DNA of 38,589 nt from Streptomyces sp. CBMA156 (GTDB taxonomy: Bacteria; Actinomycetota; Actinomycetes; Streptomycetales; Streptomycetaceae). The stretch is taken from contig NZ_MSJQ01000199.1 in the NCBI RefSeq assembly GCF_014596515.1, forward strand, positions 1-38,589. The letters run 5' to 3'. Each line of letters begins with the position of its first letter. Within the stretch, counting starts at the first letter, position 1. The notes beneath the pieces were generated by a model, which was given only the letters and a program-made list of their open reading frames with translations, was not told the DNA's origin and ran no database searches. Positions 15,490 to 24,212 of this stretch are shown one piece after another. The position numbers were made by a program, and so were the translations under genes.

Positions 15490-15987
15490 ATGACGGACGA
15501 GTGGCCGACGGTCGAGCTGGACCCGGTGCGGCGGCTGCGGGTGCTGGCGGCGGCCGGGGCCGGGCGTCCGCTGTTCGCCGAACGGCGGCTCGCGGCCGGG
15601 TTCGACGCGGTGTGGTCGGTCGCGAGCGACCTGTCCGGCGAACTGCCCGGGCTGATCAGTGGTCTGCGCTCCTTCGAGGTCGGTCCGGCGGCGGACGGCA
15701 GGGACGGGCGGCTGGACGGGCTCGCGGTGAGCGCCGTCGGTCACCGTGAGCGGTTCGAGATCGTGCTGCGCAGCGGCTGGTGCCTGATGCAGAGCCGCGT
15801 CCTGCTCGGCGGGATGGCGGCCGCACCGGAGGGGGACGGGACGCGCTTCGCGCTGCTCGCCGGCCTGCGGGTGCCCGGCGCCGGGCCGGTGCAGCAGCTC
15901 CTCGGCGGGCTCACCGAGCGGCGCGGTGAGGTGCTGCTGGACCGGCTGGAGCGGCGGGTCGGCGAGAGGTCACGGGCGCCGCAGTAG
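15490..15987 (+). CDS. Hypothetical protein, possibly SRPBCC/START-like fold
   Basis: This is a 165-aa soluble protein. The pattern FAERRLAAGFDAVWSVASDL, ELPGLISGLRSFEV, HRERFEIVLRSGWCLMQSR and GTRFALLAGLRVPGAG resembles SRPBCC (polyketide cyclase/START) ligand-binding proteins: a first strand and V-shaped helices, then strands and a long C-terminal helix. This is fold-level guesswork. The ATG at 15490 has GGAAGG upstream and is preferred to ATG at 15448, which would add a Gly-rich stretch. The gene converges on the epoxide-hydrolase-like gene and overlaps its 3' end by 18 bp. Confidence 0.65.
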   Translation: MTDEWPTVELDPVRRLRVLAAAGAGRPLFAERRLAAGFDAVWSVASDLSGELPGLISGLRSFEVGPAADGRDGRLDGLAVSAVGHRERFEIVLRSGWCLMQSRVLLGGMAAAPEGDGTRFALLAGLRVPGAGPVQQLLGGLTERRGEVLLDRLERRVGERSRAPQ

Positions 15988-16857
15988 CCGGCGGGCGGCT
16001 TCCGCCACCGCCTCGGGTCGCTCGTGCGGCAGGAAATGCCCGCAGTCGGGTAGGACCTCTGCCCGCAGGTCGTCGGCAGGGGCGTCGGCGGGTGAGAGCA
16101 GGGACGGGCGGATCACCGGGTCCTGCTCGCCGCCGAGCAGCAGGGTGGGGACCGTGAGGCGGCGCCTGCGGTACCCGCCGAGTGCCAGGTGCGGGATGTC
16201 CCGGACGACGAATCCCCAGTGCAGCCGTTCGGCGGCGCGAGCCGCCCCGGGGGTGCTGCCGGAGCCGGTGTACTCGGCGATCTCCTCGGCGGGCCACGGG
16301 TGTCCGGCCGTGGTGGCGCGCCGCAGTAGGTGGGCGAGTAGGGCGGGGTGGTGGCGGACGATCTGGCGGCCGATGCCCGGGTACTCCAGCAGGGCGGTGT
16401 ACCAGAACCGCCAGGCCGTACCGAGCAGGGCGCGCTGGCGCGGCCAGGGGTGGGTCATGTTGAGCGCGAGGAAGCCGGTGAACCGCTCGGGTGCGCGCAG
16501 GGCCAGCTCGAAGCCCGTCCAGGCGCCCCAGTCGTGGCCGACCAGGCCAACCTTCGGCAGCCCGAGCCGGTCGAGGGCGGCGAGTACCAGGCGGGCGCGC
16601 TCGTCGGTGGTGTAGCCGCGGTGCGGTGCCTCGGACCAGCCGAAGCCGGGCAGGTCCAGGCAGAGCAGTCGGAACTCGTCGCCGAGTAGCGGGATCACCT
16701 GCCGCCAGGCGTACCAGTGCTGGGGGAAGCCGTGCAGGAGCAGCAGCGGGGCGCCTTCCGCGTTGCCGGCCTCGGCGAGGTGGAGGCGGACGCCGTCGGC
16801 ATCGAGCCGGTGGTGGCGTACGTCCGGCAGATCGGGCAGTGGGCGGGGGTCGGTCAT
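15970..16857 (-). CDS. Alpha/beta hydrolase, epoxide hydrolase / haloalkane dehalogenase type
   Basis: This 295-aa alpha/beta-fold hydrolase has the oxyanion-hole motif LLLHGFPQHWYAW (40-51) and the nucleophile elbow GLVGHDWGAW with D109. Asp instead of Ser points to epoxide hydrolases or haloalkane dehalogenases, which form a covalent ester with Asp. The acid GGEQDPVI and the general-base His in CGHFLPHE complete the triad, and a helical cap domain lies between about 140 and 215. It has no signal peptide, so it should be cytoplasmic. The ATG at 16855-16857 follows GAGAGGAG. The ECF sigma gene lies upstream on the same strand (stop 87 nt away), so the two may be co-transcribed. The substrate cannot be told from sequence. 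Confidence 0.88.
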   Translation of the reverse strand: MTDPRPLPDLPDVRHHRLDADGVRLHLAEAGNAEGAPLLLLHGFPQHWYAWRQVIPLLGDEFRLLCLDLPGFGWSEAPHRGYTTDERARLVLAALDRLGLPKVGLVGHDWGAWTGFELALRAPERFTGFLALNMTHPWPRQRALLGTAWRFWYTALLEYPGIGRQIVRHHPALLAHLLRRATTAGHPWPAEEIAEYTGSGSTPGAARAAERLHWGFVVRDIPHLALGGYRRRRLTVPTLLLGGEQDPVIRPSLLSPADAPADDLRAEVLPDCGHFLPHERPEAVAEAARRLLRRP

Positions 16858-16944
16858 CGGAGTCTCCTCTCCCGGAGGTGGTTTCGGGAGAGGAGAGGGC
16901 GGCGGAAGGCGTTGCAATCCCCGGTGCCGGTGGATTTCTCCGGC

Positions 16945-17493
16945 TCAGCGGAGTCCGGTGCCCCAAACGGTGCGGAAGCCGTGCCGGGCGCGGAAGAGTC
17001 GTGAACGGACGGTTCCCAGCGGCAGGTCGAGGATCTCGGACACAGACTTCTCATCCAGTCCCTCGATGTGACGTAATGTCAGAATTGCCCGATGGTCCGG
17101 CGGGAGGCGCTTCAGGACGTCCTGGATGTCGGCTGCCAGCTCGGGGTCATGGTCGTCGGGTCGGTCGGGGGCGGCCTCGGGCCAGGGCCTCCGGCGGCTG
17201 GCGAACCGGACTGCCTCGCGGGCGGCGATGGCCCTGGCCCAGCCGAACAGGGCTTCGGGGGACTTGAGTTGGCGCAGGTTCCGTACGATCGCGATCATCG
17301 CCTCCTGTGCGGCGTCGGGCGCGTCCTGTAGCGCGATCGGGGCGCAGACGCGGCCGACGTACGGCATCAGCAGGCCGAGGAGTTCGTCGAGGGCCAAGGC
17401 GTCGCCCCGCTGTGCCGCCCGGACCAGCGGGGCCGGATTCGGGTGTCGGCCGTCCGCGGCTGTCGCGCCCGCTGTGCCTGTCGCGCCCGTCAT
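16945..17493 (-). CDS. ECF-type RNA polymerase sigma factor
   Basis: This 182-aa sigma-70-family factor contains only regions 2 and 4. Region 2 (about 25-100) has LVRAAQRGDALALDELLGLL, DAPDAAQEAMIAIVRNLRQL and LFGWARAIAAREAVRF; region 4 (about 125-180) has LKRLPPDHRAILTLRHIEGL and the HTH DEKSVSEILDLPLGTVRSRL. A low-complexity TGATGTAGATA start precedes region 2. ATG at 17491-17493 follows a GGGGGG run. No anti-sigma gene is adjacent; the next gene is the epoxide-hydrolase-like enzyme. Regulation must be by a distant partner, by expression, or through the hydrolase neighbour. Confidence 0.9.
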   Translation of the reverse strand: MTGATGTAGATAADGRHPNPAPLVRAAQRGDALALDELLGLLMPYVGRVCAPIALQDAPDAAQEAMIAIVRNLRQLKSPEALFGWARAIAAREAVRFASRRRPWPEAAPDRPDDHDPELAADIQDVLKRLPPDHRAILTLRHIEGLDEKSVSEILDLPLGTVRSRLFRARHGFRTVWGTGLR

Positions 17494-17656
17494 GTCGCCC
17501 CCCGTCGGCGTGCTGTCGCCCCCGGGTGGACGGTACTGGACGAAGGTGTGGGGTGTGTCGGCGGGAACGGGGCCGGTGGCTGGGGCCCGGCCCGGCGGTG
17601 GGAGGGGGCGGGGTGGTCGCTATGTTGAGGGGTCACTGACAGGTCGAGGGAGGGCG

Positions 17657-17758
17657 ATGGGGATGGGTGGTCGGCGGGTGGTTGCCGCGGTGGCGGTGGC
17701 CGGGGTGCTGGCCCGGGCGGTGGCGGCGGTGCGGGAGACGGCGGCGCTCTGCGGCTGA
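17657..17758 (+). CDS. Candidate 33-aa hydrophobic microprotein
   Basis: The ATG is preceded by GAGGGAGGG at a good distance, and a TATGTT hexamer lies about 30 nt further up. The 33-residue product starts MGMGGRRVVAAVAVAGVLAR and ends ETAALCG. It has positively charged residues before a single short Ala/Val-rich helix, as in small membrane peptides. It is divergent from the ECF sigma gene. It is short and low in complexity, so it may not be real. Confidence 0.3.
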   Translation: MGMGGRRVVAAVAVAGVLARAVAAVRETAALCG

Positions 17759-17810
17759 GCGCGCCCACCGCTGAGAGGCCGTACGAGCCCGTCGTCGGCA
17801 GGTGTACGTT

Positions 17811-17856
17811 CAGGCCCGTACGGAGGCGCACAGGCCCGTACGGAGGCGGACAGGCC
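17811..17856. repeat. 20-bp tandem repeat, 2.3 copies
   Basis: CAGGCCCGTACGGAGGCG plus CA or GA occurs twice head to tail and then starts a third time (CAGGCC), running into the following terminator stem. Each unit contains the palindrome CCGTACGG. Confidence 0.85.
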
Positions 17857-17902
17857 GAAGGCCGGCCGGGTCGGTAACCCCTTGACCCGGCCGGCCTTCG
17901 GC
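17854..17902. terminator. Strong hairpin terminator (19-bp stem)
   Basis: A perfect 19-bp inverted repeat (left arm GCCGAAGGCCGGCCGGGTC) with an 11-nt loop lies 23 nt after the stop codon of the minus-strand membrane-anchored protein. It should end that transcript and any rightward one. Confidence 0.8.
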
Positions 17903-17925
17903 GCCTGCGTGCTGGTGAGCTGGTG

Positions 17926-18882
17926 TCAGATGCTCGCGACCACCCGGTCGGCGAGCACGTAGACGGCCTCCTCGTCGGTGGAGAAGGTCAGCGAGTACGA
18001 GCCGGAGAAGCGCGAGCCGCCGAGCAGCCGGACGTGCTCGCCGGCACGGACCGCGTCGATCAGCCGGTACGCGGCCTCCCGGTCGCCCGGGGCCACGCAG
18101 AGCGTGGTGCCGTCGGCGAAGGCGTACACGTCCAGGGTGCCCAGCGGGCCCGGGCGGACGTCGATCAGGGCGACGGCCTCCTCGGCGAGCGCGGCCAGCC
18201 GGTCGTCGGTCCACTCCCGGGACGGCGCCTGGCTGGGGACGAAGTCGGGGTGCGAGGGGTGGCGGCGCGGGTCGGGAGCGGGGGCCGGGGCCTCCTCGAC
18301 GACCGGGTCGGTGTCCAGCAGCCCGGCCTCCAGTCCGGTGGCCAGCAGGTCGGCCTCACGGCGGGCCTTGGCGTCCTTGGAGGTGGCCTCACCGGCCGGG
18401 TGGCCGGGGCGCAGCGGCGCGCCGCCCTCGGGGCCGGGCTCGGCCGGGGCGGTGCCGTCCTCGTTGATCAGGTCCTCCAGCGCGGAGCGCAGCGCCTCGC
18501 CGAACTCCGGGTCCATCGTCCCGGCGTTGTCGACGGCGTCCTGCGGGCCGGTGGGGCGGGGGAAGAAGAGCGGCCACTCGTCGGTGCCGGAGAACGATCC
18601 GGAGAACGCTCCGGTGAACGGGGAGTCGAACAGTGGCGCGTCCTCGGCCGCGCGGGCCTCCTGCTCGGCCCAGAACGTCCGGGCCTCGGTGATCTCCCGC
18701 TCACGGTCGGCGGCGAGCGCCTCGGTGACGGCCCGGCGTATCGCGGCCTCGTCCACCGGCGCGGGCACGGCGCGGGCGGCGGCCCGCGCGTCCAGCCGGC
18801 GGGAGAGTCCCCTGAGGTGGAGCAGCACGGCGGTCGACACGGCGATCAGGATCAGCAGCAGGATGGTGTAGACGGCGCTCAC
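17926..18882 (-). CDS. Membrane-anchored hypothetical protein, 318 aa
   Basis: The GTG at 18880-18882 has AGGAG upstream; an earlier in-frame ATG would add only 18 unlikely residues. The protein starts VSAVYTILLLILIAVSTAVL, a single N-terminal membrane helix with no cleavage site. A charged, partly coiled helix follows (DEAAIRRAVTEALAADRERE), then an acidic disordered middle rich in Pro, Ala and Glu. A folded C-terminal domain (about 235-318) opens DDRLAALAEEAVALIDVRPG and ends with strands such as YSLTFSTDEEAVYVLADRVV. That domain looks conserved, but I do not recognise a family. The bulk should face the cytoplasm. It is a single-gene transcript bounded by terminators on both sides. Confidence 0.75.
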   Translation of the reverse strand: MSAVYTILLLILIAVSTAVLLHLRGLSRRLDARAAARAVPAPVDEAAIRRAVTEALAADREREITEARTFWAEQEARAAEDAPLFDSPFTGAFSGSFSGTDEWPLFFPRPTGPQDAVDNAGTMDPEFGEALRSALEDLINEDGTAPAEPGPEGGAPLRPGHPAGEATSKDAKARREADLLATGLEAGLLDTDPVVEEAPAPAPDPRRHPSHPDFVPSQAPSREWTDDRLAALAEEAVALIDVRPGPLGTLDVYAFADGTTLCVAPGDREAAYRLIDAVRAGEHVRLLGGSRFSGSYSLTFSTDEEAVYVLADRVVASI

Positions 18883-19067
18883 GGAACGTACTCCTAGCGA
18901 GGAGCGGAACGGGGTTACGTGTCCACATTGCCGCATGCGGGGCTGTTACCGCAGTGGCGAATGTCCAATTCCTCCGGGACTTTCGCTCTTGTCCCCAAAT
19001 TGTTAGGTAACACCGTTCTACGCAGTGGAGTTGATCCGCTCCGCAGTGTCGATTTCCGGGCCGAAAA

Positions 19068-19114
19068 CGAAAGAAAAGAGGCCCGGATCGACCTCGCGGT
19101 GTGATCCGGGCCTC
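19068..19114 (-). terminator. Intrinsic terminator between thiolase region and hypothetical gene
   Basis: A perfect 12-bp stem GAGGCCCGGATC/GATCCGGGCCTC with a 13-nt loop is followed on the minus strand by TTTTCTTT. This is the only hairpin here with a real T tract, fitting a Rho-independent terminator about 60 nt after the thiolase stop codon. Confidence 0.85.
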
Positions 19115-19172
19115 AATTACGCTGCGTCACTCCAAACGGGTGGTCCAGACCCTTCGGAGGGTGACCCGAGGG

Positions 19173-20393
19173 TCAGCTGAGGCGCTCGACGACCATCGCC
19201 ATGCCCTGGCCGCCGCCGACGCACATGGTCTCCAGGCCGAACTGCTTGTCGTGCCACTGGAGGGAGTTGATCAGCGTGGTGGTGATCCGGGCGCCGGTCA
19301 TGCCGAAGGGGTGGCCGACCGCGATGGCGCCGCCGTTGACGTTCAGCTTGTCCAGGTCGACGCCGAGGTCACGGTAGGAGGGGATCACCTGGGCCGCGAA
19401 GGCCTCGTTGATCTCGACCAGGTCGATGTCGTCGATGGTCAGGCCGGCCCGCTTGAGCGCCTGCCTGGAGGCCTCGACCGGGCCGTAGCCCATGATCTCG
19501 GGGGAGAGCGCGCTGACACCGGTGGAGACCACCCGGGCGAGCGGGGTGATGCCCAGCTCGCGGGCCTTGGTGTCGGACATGATGACCAGCGCGGCCGCGC
19601 CGTCGTTCAGCGGGCAGCAGTTACCCGCGGTCACCGTGCCGTCGGGGCGGAACACCGGCTTGAGGCCGGACACGCCCTCCAGGGTGACGCCGGCGCGCGG
19701 GCCGTCGTCCGCGCTGACCACGGTGCCGTCCGGGAGCGTCACCGGGGTGATCTCGCGCTGCCAGAAGCCGGCCTCGATGGCGGCCTCGGCGAGGTTCTGC
19801 GAGCGGACGCCGAACTCGTCCTGCTCGGCGCGGGTGATGCCCTTGAGCGCGGCCAGGTTCTCGGCGGTCTGGCCCATCGCGATGTAGGCGTCCGGCACCA
19901 GGCCGTCCTCGCGCGGGTCGTGCCACGCGCCGCCGCCTTCCTCGGCGCGCTTCTTGGTGCGGGCCTGGGCCTCGTCGAAGACCGGGTTCATGGTGCCGGG
20001 CAGGCCGTCCGAGCTGCCGTTCACGCTGCGCGAGACGGTCTCCACGCCGGCCGAGACGAAGACGTCGCCCTCGCCCGCCCTGATCGCGTGCAGCGCCATC
20101 CGCGTGGTCTGGAGCGAGGAGGAGCAGTAGCGGGTGACGGTGGCGCCGGGCAGGTAGTCCATGCCCATCTGGACGGCCACGATGCGGGCCAGGTTGTGGC
20201 CCTGCTCACCACCGGGCAGACCGCAGCCCAGCATCAGGTCGTCGATGTCGCGCGGGTCGAGCTGCGGCACCTTGGCCAGGGCGGCCTGGATGATGTGGGC
20301 GGTCAGGTCGTCCGGGCGGACGTCCTTGAGGGAGCCCTTGAACGCCCGGCCGATCGGCGAACGGGCGGCGCTGACGATGACGGCTTCGGGCAT
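19173..20393 (-). CDS. Acetyl-CoA acetyltransferase (thiolase)
   Basis: This 406-aa thiolase catalyses reversible Claisen condensation or cleavage of acyl-CoA thioesters, in fatty acid degradation or acetoacetyl-CoA formation. Nucleophilic C90 lies in [18 protein letters not shown] is intact, and the catalytic His is in [17 protein letters not shown]. The second cysteine is in [16 protein letters not shown] at the C-terminus. The length is normal. The ATG at 20391-20393 has GAGGAG upstream. It lies 64 nt downstream of the SGNH hydrolase gene on the same strand and may share its transcript. Whether it prefers short or longer chains, or works in synthesis or degradation, is not decided by sequence. 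Confidence 0.94.
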   Translation of the reverse strand: MPEAVIVSAARSPIGRAFKGSLKDVRPDDLTAHIIQAALAKVPQLDPRDIDDLMLGCGLPGGEQGHNLARIVAVQMGMDYLPGATVTRYCSSSLQTTRMALHAIRAGEGDVFVSAGVETVSRSVNGSSDGLPGTMNPVFDEAQARTKKRAEEGGGAWHDPREDGLVPDAYIAMGQTAENLAALKGITRAEQDEFGVRSQNLAEAAIEAGFWQREITPVTLPDGTVVSADDGPRAGVTLEGVSGLKPVFRPDGTVTAGNCCPLNDGAAALVIMSDTKARELGITPLARVVSTGVSALSPEIMGYGPVEASRQALKRAGLTIDDIDLVEINEAFAAQVIPSYRDLGVDLDKLNVNGGAIAVGHPFGMTGARITTTLINSLQWHDKQFGLETMCVGGGQGMAMVVERLS

Positions 20394-20457
20394 GACGGGC
20401 TCCTCGCTGAGTGAACGGCGGACCTGACGTCCGGGAGGAAAGTTACCGCCTGGTAGA

Positions 20458-21528
20458 TCAGGCGTCACCCGCTCCGGCGTGTGAGCTGGCCGACGTGCTC
20501 CCGGGGGCCGTACCGGTTTCCTTCCCGCCTTCGGAGCCGGGCAGACCGATCCGCAGCCGGTGCCGCAACTGGGCCCAGCGGCGGCCCTGACCCTCCGCCG
20601 GCACGGCCGCCACCTCGGTGCCCGCCCGCCCGGCCGCCGCGGCGGCGGCCACCGCGACCGGCAGCACCGTCCCGCCGGGGACGGCCGTCGCCGGACGCTC
20701 CTCCTCGGGCCAGAGGCCGAGCGCGGCGCAGACCGAGGGCAGCACGGCCATCGCGGCGGTCGCGTAGCCCTGGGCGGAGGGGTGGTAGCGGTCGGCGGCG
20801 AACATCTCCGGGCGCGCGGCGAACTCCGGCCCCAGCAGCGAGCCCAGCGAGACCGTCCGGCCGCCCGCCTCCACCACCGCGATGGTCTGCGCGGCGGCCA
20901 GCTGCCGGCTCAGCCGGCGGGCCACCCAGCGCAGCGGCGGGCGCACCGGCTTGATCGTCCCGAGGTCGGGACAGGTGCCCACGACCACCTCGCAGCCGTT
21001 GGCGCGCAGGGCGGCGACGGCCTCGCCGAGCTGGCGGACGGCCAGTTGGGCCGGGCTGTGCCGGGTCACGTCGTTGGCGCCGACCATGACCACGGCGACG
21101 TCCGGGTGGTGCGGCAGCGCCTGCTCCAGCTGGCCGGAGAGGTCGGCGGAGCGGCCGCCGGAACGGGCCACGTTGACCAGCCGGACGGGGCGCTCGGCCA
21201 CCGAGGCCAGTCCGGCGGCCAGCAGCGCGCCCGGGGTCTCGCCGGCCCGGGCCACCCCGAGGCCGGCGCCGGTGGAGTCGCCGAGGACGGCCAGCACGAG
21301 CGGGGCCTGCGCGGCGGCGGCGCGGTCGGCGAAGGCCTCGCCGTAGACGCCGTCGGCCCTGGGCGGGTGGGTCTCCAGGACGCCGATGGCCTGGACGGCG
21401 AGTCTGCTCTCGGTCAGCAGCACGCCGACCAGGCCCACCCCGAGCAGGCCGAGCCCGCCGCCTCCGTAGGCCGCCGCGGTGGCGATCCGGCGGGCCACCC
21501 GGGCCCGCGAGTCCTGTGCCCCTGGCAT
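20458..21528 (-). CDS. SGNH/GDSL-family hydrolase with N-terminal membrane helix
   Basis: This 356-aa SGNH esterase/lipase has one N-terminal helix (about 20-40, GGGGLGLLGVGLVGVLL) that anchors or exports it. The SGNH blocks are visible: LAVLGDSTGAGLG (catalytic S85), NVARSGGRSADL (Gly block), MVGANDVTRH (Asn block) and DRYHPSAQGYA (Asp-x-x-His). The C-terminal 90 residues are Ala/Gly/Pro-rich low-complexity sequence. ATG at 21526-21528 with AAGGGGG upstream gives the arrangement short tail, helix, domain. It is divergent from cystathionine beta-synthase. The substrate (lipid, acetylated wall polymer or other ester) is unknown. Confidence 0.88.
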   Translation of the reverse strand: MPGAQDSRARVARRIATAAAYGGGGLGLLGVGLVGVLLTESRLAVQAIGVLETHPPRADGVYGEAFADRAAAAQAPLVLAVLGDSTGAGLGVARAGETPGALLAAGLASVAERPVRLVNVARSGGRSADLSGQLEQALPHHPDVAVVMVGANDVTRHSPAQLAVRQLGEAVAALRANGCEVVVGTCPDLGTIKPVRPPLRWVARRLSRQLAAAQTIAVVEAGGRTVSLGSLLGPEFAARPEMFAADRYHPSAQGYATAAMAVLPSVCAALGLWPEEERPATAVPGGTVLPVAVAAAAAAGRAGTEVAAVPAEGQGRRWAQLRHRLRIGLPGSEGGKETGTAPGSTSASSHAGAGDA

Positions 21529-21689
21529 CCGGTGCCCCCTTGCCGTGCTCCTGCCGGCCCCTCCGGGCCGTGGCGATGCCTGCACAGCGGTCTTACCCGC
21601 GCGGGGCACCGGAGTACCGGGGGCACCGGTGGGGGTGGGCCATTGGGGGAGGTGTGAAAGAGGGGAACCGCGGGGCGGGTGCCACGGCC

Positions 21690-21695
21690 TAGGCT
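21690..21695 (+). promoter_or_regulatory. Candidate -10 box (TAGGCT) for cystathionine beta-synthase
   Basis: TAGGCT lies 47 nt before the GTG start, within GCCTAGGC. A start near 21702 would leave a leader of about 40 nt holding the GGGAGGA ribosome binding site. No convincing -35 is present. Confidence 0.4.
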
Positions 21696-21742
21696 TTGCA
21701 GTACCGAAAGCACTCGCATGCCCACAGACCGGGAGGACCCCC

Positions 21743-23143
<1,401 letters not shown>

Positions 23144-23250
23144 CGCGGCGTCACGGCCGCGCCACGTCGCCGCCACCTCGTCGCGGGCGGATGCGGAGGA
23201 TTCGTCCACGGGGAAGTGGTACACCGGCGTCACCTGTCCGCAGCACGTGG

Positions 23251-23280
23251 TTAACACGGCTCGGGCATCGTGGTGGTCAA
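23251..23280 (-). promoter_or_regulatory. Minus-strand promoter-like sequence facing cystathionine beta-synthase
   Basis: Read on the minus strand, TTGACC and TGTTAA are 18 nt apart. Transcription from here would run antisense into the 3' end of the cystathionine beta-synthase gene about 100 nt away. There is no minus-strand gene to serve. Confidence 0.25.
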
Positions 23281-23529
23281 CGGCAGGACGCCGAGTGAGG
23301 CGACGGCAACCGTCCGGGAGCGGCTCCCCGGCGACCGCGGTCGGCTCCGGACACATCGGGTGGCCCTGACCCGGCCGCCGTGTCCTCCCGCCGTGGGAGA
23401 CGCCGTCGTCCCGCCCCTGCCCGGCTCCGGCCGGCTGACAGGGTGCGGCGGCTCCCACGGCAGCACCGCGCCGGCCACGGCGCGTGTCCCCGCGGCTCCC
23501 GGGTGGGGGAGCCCCTGCGGGGGAGCGGT

Positions 23530-23560
23530 GGGGCCGGTCCTTCTCCGAGGGACCGGCCCC
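23530..23560 (+). terminator. Hairpin terminator (11-bp stem)
   Basis: GGGGCCGGTCC pairs perfectly with its complement across a 9-nt loop and is followed by TTCCG. It probably ends the cystathionine beta-synthase transcript, although it lies almost 390 nt after the stop codon. Confidence 0.65.
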
Positions 23561-23660
23561 TTCCGTCCGCCCCGGGCCTTCGGTCCGTCGTGGGCTTGCC
23601 GGGCGCCCGGAGCGCGCTCCGGGCAGCCGCCCGTGCGCCGCGCCGGGCGTGGCCGTCCCG

Positions 23661-23666
23661 TACGCT
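23661..23666 (+). promoter_or_regulatory. -10 box (TACGCT) of a leaderless gene
   Basis: TACGCT lies 7 nt before the ATG of the 112-aa gene and no ribosome binding site is present, the pattern of a leaderless actinobacterial transcript starting at the A of ATG. Confidence 0.45.
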
Positions 23667-23673
23667 CGCACGC

Positions 23674-24012
23674 ATGACCAGCACTGAAACGACCGACCAG
23701 GACGCCCCGCGCTACGTCCGGGTCAAGATCGAGCTCATCGCGGAGATCACCGACGAGGGCGCGCTCAAGGCCGCCGCCCTGGAGGCGGTCGGCGCGGACG
23801 AGTACCTCGACGACGAGGAGCGCGCCCAGTCCGTCGAGGCCATCGAGGTGGACCCGTCGGGCTCGCTCGCCCACTTCATCGACCCCGTCGCGCTGCTCGG
23901 CGAGGTGCCCGGGGTGGAGCTCGCCTCGGCGACCTGGGAGTCGGCGCAGACCGAGTTCGACCCCGAGACCGAGGAGTGGGACGAGTACCAGGTGGACGAG
24001 TCCGCCGAGTAG
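23674..24012 (+). CDS. Hypothetical acidic protein, 112 aa
   Basis: The protein starts MTSTETTDQDAPRYVRVKIE and contains LIAEITDEGALKAAALEAVG, SVEAIEVDPSGSLAHFIDP and VPGVELASATWESAQTEFDP, ending in an acidic tail (EEWDEYQVDESAE). It is soluble and very acidic; the alternation of strands and a helix suggests a small alpha/beta domain. I do not recognise the family. The start is chosen because coding bias begins there and a TANNNT box lies 7 nt upstream without a ribosome binding site. A double hairpin terminator follows, so it is probably monocistronic. Confidence 0.75.
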   Translation: MTSTETTDQDAPRYVRVKIELIAEITDEGALKAAALEAVGADEYLDDEERAQSVEAIEVDPSGSLAHFIDPVALLGEVPGVELASATWESAQTEFDPETEEWDEYQVDESAE

Positions 24013-24024
24013 GACGGAACACCG

Positions 24025-24085
24025 GGTGACGGCCTCCGCCGTCACCGCTCGTGAACGCCCGGTCCGCCTCGCGGATCGGGCGTTT
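24025..24085 (+). terminator. Tandem hairpin terminators
   Basis: The first hairpin is GGTGACGGC with its complement around CTCC. The second has outer stem AACGCCCG/CGGGCGTT with an inner TCCGC/GCGGA stem and is followed by TTT. Both lie right after the acidic hypothetical gene. Confidence 0.8.
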
Positions 24086-24212
24086 CGTCCCTCTCCGTCC
24101 GGAAGTTGGGTCATCTCATACGATCGCTTACCCTTCGGTGATGGAACCGTGAACGGGTGGATTGCGTTTCTGTATCCGTAAATGCCCGGGATGATCAGCA
24201 GGGAGACGCGAC

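Larger units (their letters stand above)
23144..23673. other. 530-bp intergenic region after cystathionine beta-synthase
   Basis: No convincing gene is seen. A minus-strand promoter-like pair (TTGACC, 18 nt, TGTTAA) lies at 23251-23280. A perfect 11-bp hairpin lies at 23530-23560. A TACGCT box sits 7 nt before the next ATG. The part from 23290 to 23520 is long, GC-rich and without coding bias on either strand, so a small RNA or a very long 3' region is possible. Confidence 0.4.
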
